The notes beneath the pieces are model-generated. The model saw only the letters and a program-made list of their open reading frames with translations, was not told where the DNA came from and searched no databases. A stretch of DNA of 64,000 nucleotides from an uncultured Oscillospiraceae bacterium (GTDB taxonomy: Bacteria; Bacillota; Clostridia; Oscillospirales; Oscillospiraceae): assembly GCA_934565655.1 (NCBI GenBank), contig CAKTIE010000009.1, positions 1 through 64,000 of the forward strand. The letters are read 5' to 3'. Made by a program: the position numbers and the translations under genes. Positions 60,186 through 64,000 of the stretch are shown in pieces (position 1 is the first letter of the stretch; every line of letters begins with the position of its first letter).

Positions 60186-61072
60186 AGCAATTACAGTCAT
60201 TCTGCGCCGTTGTAAAGTATAGAAGCTTCACGAAGGCTGCGGAGAAATTATACCTGTCACAGCCCACCATCAGCACCCATGTGCGGCAGCTGGAGGAGGA
60301 ATTTCAGACCAGTCTCATCATCCGCACCACCAAATCCGTGGAGGTGACGCCCCGCGGGCAGGAGCTGTACGAGTGCGCCTGCAACATCGTGAACCTGCGG
60401 GACAATCTCATGCGCAGCTGGAGCGACGAGGACGAGAAGATGATCCGCATCGGCGCGTCCACCATCCCTTCGGCCTACATCCTGCCGGAGATTTTGCCCG
60501 CTTTTCGTGCCATCCGCCCCGCGTCCCAGTTCCATGTGTTCCAGAGCGACAGTCAGGGCATCGTGGACGGCCTGCTGTGCGGCGCCTTCGACGTGGGCCT
60601 GATCGGCGCGGATATGCACGAGGAGACGCTGGAGCTGACGCCGTTTTATGAGGATCGTATGGTGCTGATCGCGCCGGTCAATGAGCATTTCCGGGCATTT
60701 GCCGCCAAAGGCGGCATGACGCTCCCGGAGATCTGCCGTGAGCCCATGCTGCTGCGGGAAAAGGGCAGCGGCAGCAAAAAATGCGTATCCACCTACTTCG
60801 AGCGGATGGGCGTGGACGAAAGCGACCTGACCATCACGGCCCGGCTCAACGATCAGGAGTCCATCAAGAATCTGGTGGCCGGTGGTTTGGGCATCTCCAT
60901 TATCTCGGAGAAGGCGGCGGAGGACGCGGTGAAGGCCGGGCGGCTGATGACCTTCCCGCTGCCGGAGGCCGGTGTGCGGCGCTCTCTGTTCGTCGCCTGC
61001 CGCCGCGGCGCGCCCATGAGCGGCCAGACCCACCAGTTTGTCAATTTCGTCAAGCATTTTTATGAAAACTGA
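60176..61072 (+). CDS. LysR-family regulator of the selenium locus
   Basis: A 298-residue LysR protein with the winged helix at residues 1-60 (MELKQLQSFCAVVKYRSFTK, then LSQPTISTHVRQLE) and an effector domain from about 90 (IRIGASTIPSAYILPEILP). The ATG at 60176 overlaps the desulfurase end. Co-transcribed with the desulfurase and divergent from yedE, it is a natural candidate to control both directions in response to selenium or sulfur, which is inference. Confidence 0.88.
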   Translation: MELKQLQSFCAVVKYRSFTKAAEKLYLSQPTISTHVRQLEEEFQTSLIIRTTKSVEVTPRGQELYECACNIVNLRDNLMRSWSDEDEKMIRIGASTIPSAYILPEILPAFRAIRPASQFHVFQSDSQGIVDGLLCGAFDVGLIGADMHEETLELTPFYEDRMVLIAPVNEHFRAFAAKGGMTLPEICREPMLLREKGSGSKKCVSTYFERMGVDESDLTITARLNDQESIKNLVAGGLGISIISEKAAEDAVKAGRLMTFPLPEAGVRRSLFVACRRGAPMSGQTHQFVNFVKHFYEN

Positions 61073-61105
61073 CGGCGGCAGCATGAGAAATTTCCGCGAC
61101 TTTGA

Positions 61106-61134
61106 TTGACAAGCGCACGGCGGTGTGATATAAC
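61106..61134 (+). promoter_or_regulatory. Promoter of the SCIFF locus
   Basis: Perfect TTGACA (61106-61111), 17-bp spacer, TATAAC (61129-61134), 34 bp before the precursor gene. Confidence 0.8.
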
Positions 61135-61167
61135 TTTATAAGATAATCACATGGGAGGACATTCATC

Positions 61168-61317
61168 ATGAAGCACATCAATACCATCGAGACTCGTGAC
61201 CTTTGCGAGAGCGCCAAGAACGGCGGCTGCGGCGAGTGCCAGACTTCCTGCCAGTCTGCCTGCAAGACCAGCTGCGGTATTGCCAATCAGGCCTGCGAAA
61301 ACAAGGAGACCAAGTAA
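61168..61317 (+). CDS. scfA: SCIFF ranthipeptide precursor
   Basis: A 49-residue peptide of the SCIFF family (six cysteines in forty-five residues). It starts MKHINTIETRDLCESAK and has seven cysteines at 13, 21, 24, 28, 32, 36 and 43; the core CQTSCQSACKTSC is the conserved block. The maturase next door makes thioether links between these cysteines and neighbouring residues. SCIFF is almost universal in Clostridia, but its biological role is unknown. GGGAGG precedes the ATG. A terminator-like hairpin follows, so the precursor is probably made in excess. Confidence 0.95.
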   Translation: MKHINTIETRDLCESAKNGGCGECQTSCQSACKTSCGIANQACENKETK

Positions 61318-61336
61318 ACGGGTACTTGAAACTATG

Positions 61337-61363
61337 ATGCCGCCCCTTTCGGGCGGCATTTTT
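61337..61363 (+). terminator. Hairpin between SCIFF precursor and maturase
   Basis: Stem ATGCCGCCC/GGGCGGCAT (61337-61345 with 61351-61359) plus a T-run. It would lower maturase transcription relative to the precursor. Confidence 0.8.
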
Positions 61364-61400
61364 AGCGTGACCAATACTACCGTGAAGGGAATTTCGATAT

Positions 61401-62786
61401 ATGATCCATCAATACAAACTGGGCGGCTATAACATCGTGCTGGACATCTGCTCCGGCTCTGTCCACGCGGTGGACGAGCTGGCCTATGACATCATCGCCA
61501 TGTTCGAGACCGAGAGCCGCGATACCATCATCCGTGAGCTGACCGAAAAGTACCACGCCGCCGAGGGCGTCACGGCGGAGGAGGTGGGCGAATGCTATGA
61601 CCAGATCGCGCAGCTGAAGGCGGCGGGCAAGCTGTTCACCCAGGATACCTTCCAGCCTATGGCGGGCCAGCTGAAGGCCCGCACCTCCGGCGTGATCAAG
61701 GCGCTGTGCCTGCACATTGCCCATACCTGCAACCTCAACTGCTCCTACTGCTTCGCCAGTCAGGGCAAGTACCATGGCGACCGCGCCCTGATGAGCTATG
61801 AGGTGGGCAAGCGGGCGCTGAACTTCTTGATTGAGAATTCCGGTTCCCGCCACAATCTGGAGGTGGACTTCTTCGGCGGCGAGCCGCTGATGAACTTCGA
61901 CGTGGTGAAGCAGCTGGTGGCCTACGCCCGCTCCATCGAGAAGCAGCATAACAAGCATTTCCGCTTTACACTGACCACCAACGGTGTGCTGATCGACGAT
62001 GACGTCATCGACTTCGCCAATCGTGAGATGAGCAACGTGGTGCTGAGTCTGGACGGCCGCAAGGAGGTTCACGACCGCTATCGCGTGGACTATGCCGGAA
62101 ACGGCAGCTGGGAGAAGATCGTTCCCAAGTTCCAGAAGCTGGTGGCCGCCCGCGACGGGAAGAACTACTACATGCGGGGCACTTTCACCCACGCCAACCC
62201 GGACTTCCTGGAGGATATCAAAACCATGCTGGAGCTGGGCTTTTCCGAGCTGAGCATGGAGCCTGTGGTGGCCGCCGCCGACGATCCCTCCGCCCTGACC
62301 GAGGCGGACAGAGCCGTGGTCATGGAGCAGTATGAGAAGCTGGCGGAGCTGATGCTGGAACGTGACAGGGAGGGCAAGCCCTTTACCTTCTACCACTATA
62401 TGATCGACCTGAAGGGCGGCCCCTGCATCTATAAGCGCATCTCCGGCTGCGGCTCCGGCACGGAGTACATGGCCGTTACCCCCTGGGGCGACCTGTATCC
62501 CTGCCACCAGTTCGTGGGTGACGAGAAGTTCAGGCTGGGCGATATCTGGCATGGTGTGGACAATCACGCCATTCAGGAGGAATTTGCCTCCTGCAACGTC
62601 TACGCCCGCGAGGAGTGCCGCGACTGCTGGGCGCGTCTGTACTGCTCCGGCGGCTGTGCCGCCAACGCCTATCACGCCACCGGCTCTGTCCGCGGCGTGT
62701 ATGAAGCGGGCTGCGAGCTGTTCCGCAAGCGCATGGAGTGCGCCATCATGGTGGCGGTGGCCCGCGAGCTGGGCGATACCAAATGA
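61401..62786 (+). CDS. scfB: Radical SAM SCIFF thioether maturase
   Basis: A 461-residue radical SAM/SPASM enzyme. An N-terminal RiPP-recognition domain (residues 1-90) precedes the CxxxCxxC site TCNLNCSYCFA at 110-117. The FFGGEPLMNFD segment binds SAM. The C-terminal SPASM cysteines run from about 350 (GCGSGTEYMAVTPWG, LYPCHQF) to ECRDCWARLYCSGGC. It forms Cys-to-alpha-carbon thioether bonds in ScfA. AAGGGAA precedes the ATG. Its stop overlaps the next start (ATGA). Confidence 0.95.
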   Translation: MIHQYKLGGYNIVLDICSGSVHAVDELAYDIIAMFETESRDTIIRELTEKYHAAEGVTAEEVGECYDQIAQLKAAGKLFTQDTFQPMAGQLKARTSGVIKALCLHIAHTCNLNCSYCFASQGKYHGDRALMSYEVGKRALNFLIENSGSRHNLEVDFFGGEPLMNFDVVKQLVAYARSIEKQHNKHFRFTLTTNGVLIDDDVIDFANREMSNVVLSLDGRKEVHDRYRVDYAGNGSWEKIVPKFQKLVAARDGKNYYMRGTFTHANPDFLEDIKTMLELGFSELSMEPVVAAADDPSALTEADRAVVMEQYEKLAELMLERDREGKPFTFYHYMIDLKGGPCIYKRISGCGSGTEYMAVTPWGDLYPCHQFVGDEKFRLGDIWHGVDNHAIQEEFASCNVYAREECRDCWARLYCSGGCAANAYHATGSVRGVYEAGCELFRKRMECAIMVAVARELGDTK

Positions 62787-64000
62787 GTACCCCCATCTGC
62801 GATTTCGTTCGCCGCTATCGGGACAGCGCCGCCGTCCGGCTCCACATGCCGGGCCATAAGGGGAAGCCTCTTCTGGGTTTTGAGCCATGGGACATTACGG
62901 AGATCGACGGCGCTGACGAGTTGTTTACCGCCCACGGTATCATTGCCGAGAGCGAGGCCCAGGCAAGCGCCCTGTTCGGCGCGCACACGGTGTATTCCAC
63001 CGGCGGCTCCACCCTGTGCATCCAGACCATGCTGCACCTGGCGGCGCTGTACGCCGCGTCAAAAGGGGAGCGGCCCCGTATTCTGGCGGCCCGCAACGCC
63101 CATAAGGCCTTCGTCAACGCCGCCGCCCTGCTGGATATCGATATCCGGTGGCTCTATCCGGAGACGGACAGCGGCTATGTCAGCTGTCCGGTGACGGCGG
63201 AGCAGGTGGCACAGGCGCTGGCAGAGCAGCCGTCCATTACGGCGGTGTACCTTACCAGCCCGGATTACTTGGGAAATGTGCAGGACATTCAGGGCATCGC
63301 GGAGGTCTGCCATCGTGCTGGTGTGCTGCTGCTGGCGGACAACGCCCACGGCGCGTATCTGAAATTTCTGCCCCGGTCCCGTCATCCCATAGATCTGGGC
63401 GCAGATATGTGCTGCGATTCCGCCCATAAGACGCTGGGCGTTATCACCGGCGGTGCGTATCTGCATATTTCCCGCACCGCACCGGCGCTGCTGGCCCGTC
63501 AGGTCAAGGTATCCATGGCGCTGTTCGGCTCCAGCAGTCCGTCCTATCTCATTTTGCAGTCGCTGGACGCCGCCAATGACCGGATGGAAGCCTTTTCCCG
63601 GCAGCTGGCGGAATTCCTGCCTGCTGCGGATGGCCTGAAGGCCCGCCTGGCGGCCCATGGCTATGGGCTGGCCGGGGAGGAACCTCTGAAGCTGACGCTT
63701 TGCCCCAAGTCCTTTGGCTACACCGGAACGGAGATCGCCGGGATACTGGAGCGCCACGGGATGTACCCGGAGTTTTACGACCCGGATCATGTGGTGCTGA
63801 TGCTGACGCCCTATAACGACGCCGATGAATTGAACCGGCTGGAGGCGCTGCTTTGCGGCCTGCCGCGGAAAGTGCCCGTCGCCGCCGTACCGCCGTCCGC
63901 ACCGCGCCCTGTGCCGGTGCTGACGCCCCGTCAGGCCATCCTGGCGGAGAGTGAGACACTTCCAATCGCGCAATGCCTGAACCGCGTCTCCGCCGCGGCA
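62783..64000 (+). CDS. Orn/Lys/Arg decarboxylase family PLP enzyme (3' end missing)
   Basis: The frame runs open to the right edge; 406 codons are visible. It starts MSTPICDFVRRYRDS, then LHMPGHKGKPLLG near residue 24. The PLP site is SAHKTLGVITGG near 214, with the lysine of the family motif SxHK, and DNAHGAYLKF near 187. Small members of this fold in Firmicutes (YaaO/SpeA-like, about 480 residues) decarboxylate arginine or lysine. It overlaps the SCIFF maturase by four bases, so it is co-translated with it, which is not expected from its function. Confidence 0.88.
   Translation, partial: MSTPICDFVRRYRDSAAVRLHMPGHKGKPLLGFEPWDITEIDGADELFTAHGIIAESEAQASALFGAHTVYSTGGSTLCIQTMLHLAALYAASKGERPRILAARNAHKAFVNAAALLDIDIRWLYPETDSGYVSCPVTAEQVAQALAEQPSITAVYLTSPDYLGNVQDIQGIAEVCHRAGVLLLADNAHGAYLKFLPRSRHPIDLGADMCCDSAHKTLGVITGGAYLHISRTAPALLARQVKVSMALFGSSSPSYLILQSLDAANDRMEAFSRQLAEFLPAADGLKARLAAHGYGLAGEEPLKLTLCPKSFGYTGTEIAGILERHGMYPEFYDPDHVVLMLTPYNDADELNRLEALLCGLPRKVPVAAVPPSAPRPVPVLTPRQAILAESETLPIAQCLNRVSAAA

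Noticed and set aside
61377..62888. Minus-strand frame of 503 codons opposite the SCIFF maturase
   Set aside because: Shadow frame; the plus strand has all radical SAM motifs.

Overview
The window is 64 kb of GC-rich (roughly 60%) chromosomal DNA from a Firmicute. Gene order (remA-gmk-rpoZ-priA-def-fmt-rsmB-rlmN-prpC-prkC-rsgA, cdaA-cdaR, ruvCAB), a SCIFF ranthipeptide locus, a butyryl-CoA:acetate CoA-transferase, a hybrid-cluster protein, HypA/HypB and a selenium-handling cluster point to a strictly anaerobic, butyrate-forming gut member of the Oscillospiraceae (Flavonifractor/Oscillibacter/Dysosmobacter-like). Assignment below family is inference; no rRNA gene is present.

Layout. 1-4.4 kb: 3' part of a large Fe-S/FAD oxidoreductase, hypA and hypB, then convergent hcp. 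4.5-8.6 kb: a PhzF-like gene and an Fe-S aldo/keto reductase flanked by two paralogous small membrane proteins with near-identical promoters, a 279-bp MITE-like element, and a LysR regulator. 8.6-8.8 kb: tRNA-Glu and tRNA-Lys. 8.9-18.4 kb (minus strand): a membrane HTH regulator, a Sua5-CoaE fusion, a palindromic dispersed repeat, and a run ddl-murF-ABC-F-flavodoxin-prfA-LUD. 18.5-22.5 kb: rnpB and small genes of unknown function, including a DUF6323/DUF6179 pair with a consensus promoter. 22.5-24.3 kb: a Na/phosphate cotransporter. 24.4-28.8 kb: a six-gene GntR/ABC-transporter cassette with two copies of a 26-bp operator. 29-30.4 kb: the butyrate CoA-transferase. 30.6-33.8 kb: carD-ispD-ispF and a DUF3343/desulfurase pair. 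33.9-39.2 kb: cdaA-cdaR, an RseC-like protein, DUF5685, a J-domain protein, yicC and remA. 39.2-49.9 kb: the conserved gmk to rsgA housekeeping run. 50-54.6 kb: ruvCAB, glmM, a SigH-like sigma factor and a zinc-ribbon protein. 54.6-56.2 kb: a GntR/FCD regulator divergent from a B3/B4-domain gene, with a shared palindromic operator. 56.3-61.1 kb: selD, DUF3343, TusA-like and yedE divergent from a desulfurase-lysR pair. 61.1-64 kb: SCIFF precursor, its radical-SAM maturase, and an Orn/Lys/Arg decarboxylase-family gene cut by the right edge.

How it fits together. The selenium cluster would import or handle selenium (YedE), carry it (TusA-like, DUF3343, desulfurase) and activate it to selenophosphate (SelD), probably for selenoenzymes coded elsewhere. 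HypA/HypB supply nickel. Hcp and the CoA-transferase fit anaerobic nitrogen-oxide defence and butyrate production. No CRISPR array, transposase, prophage or recognisable defence system is visible. The least explained parts are the ABC cassette with its 547-residue exported protein, the DUF6323/DUF6179 pair, and the two small membrane paralogues.
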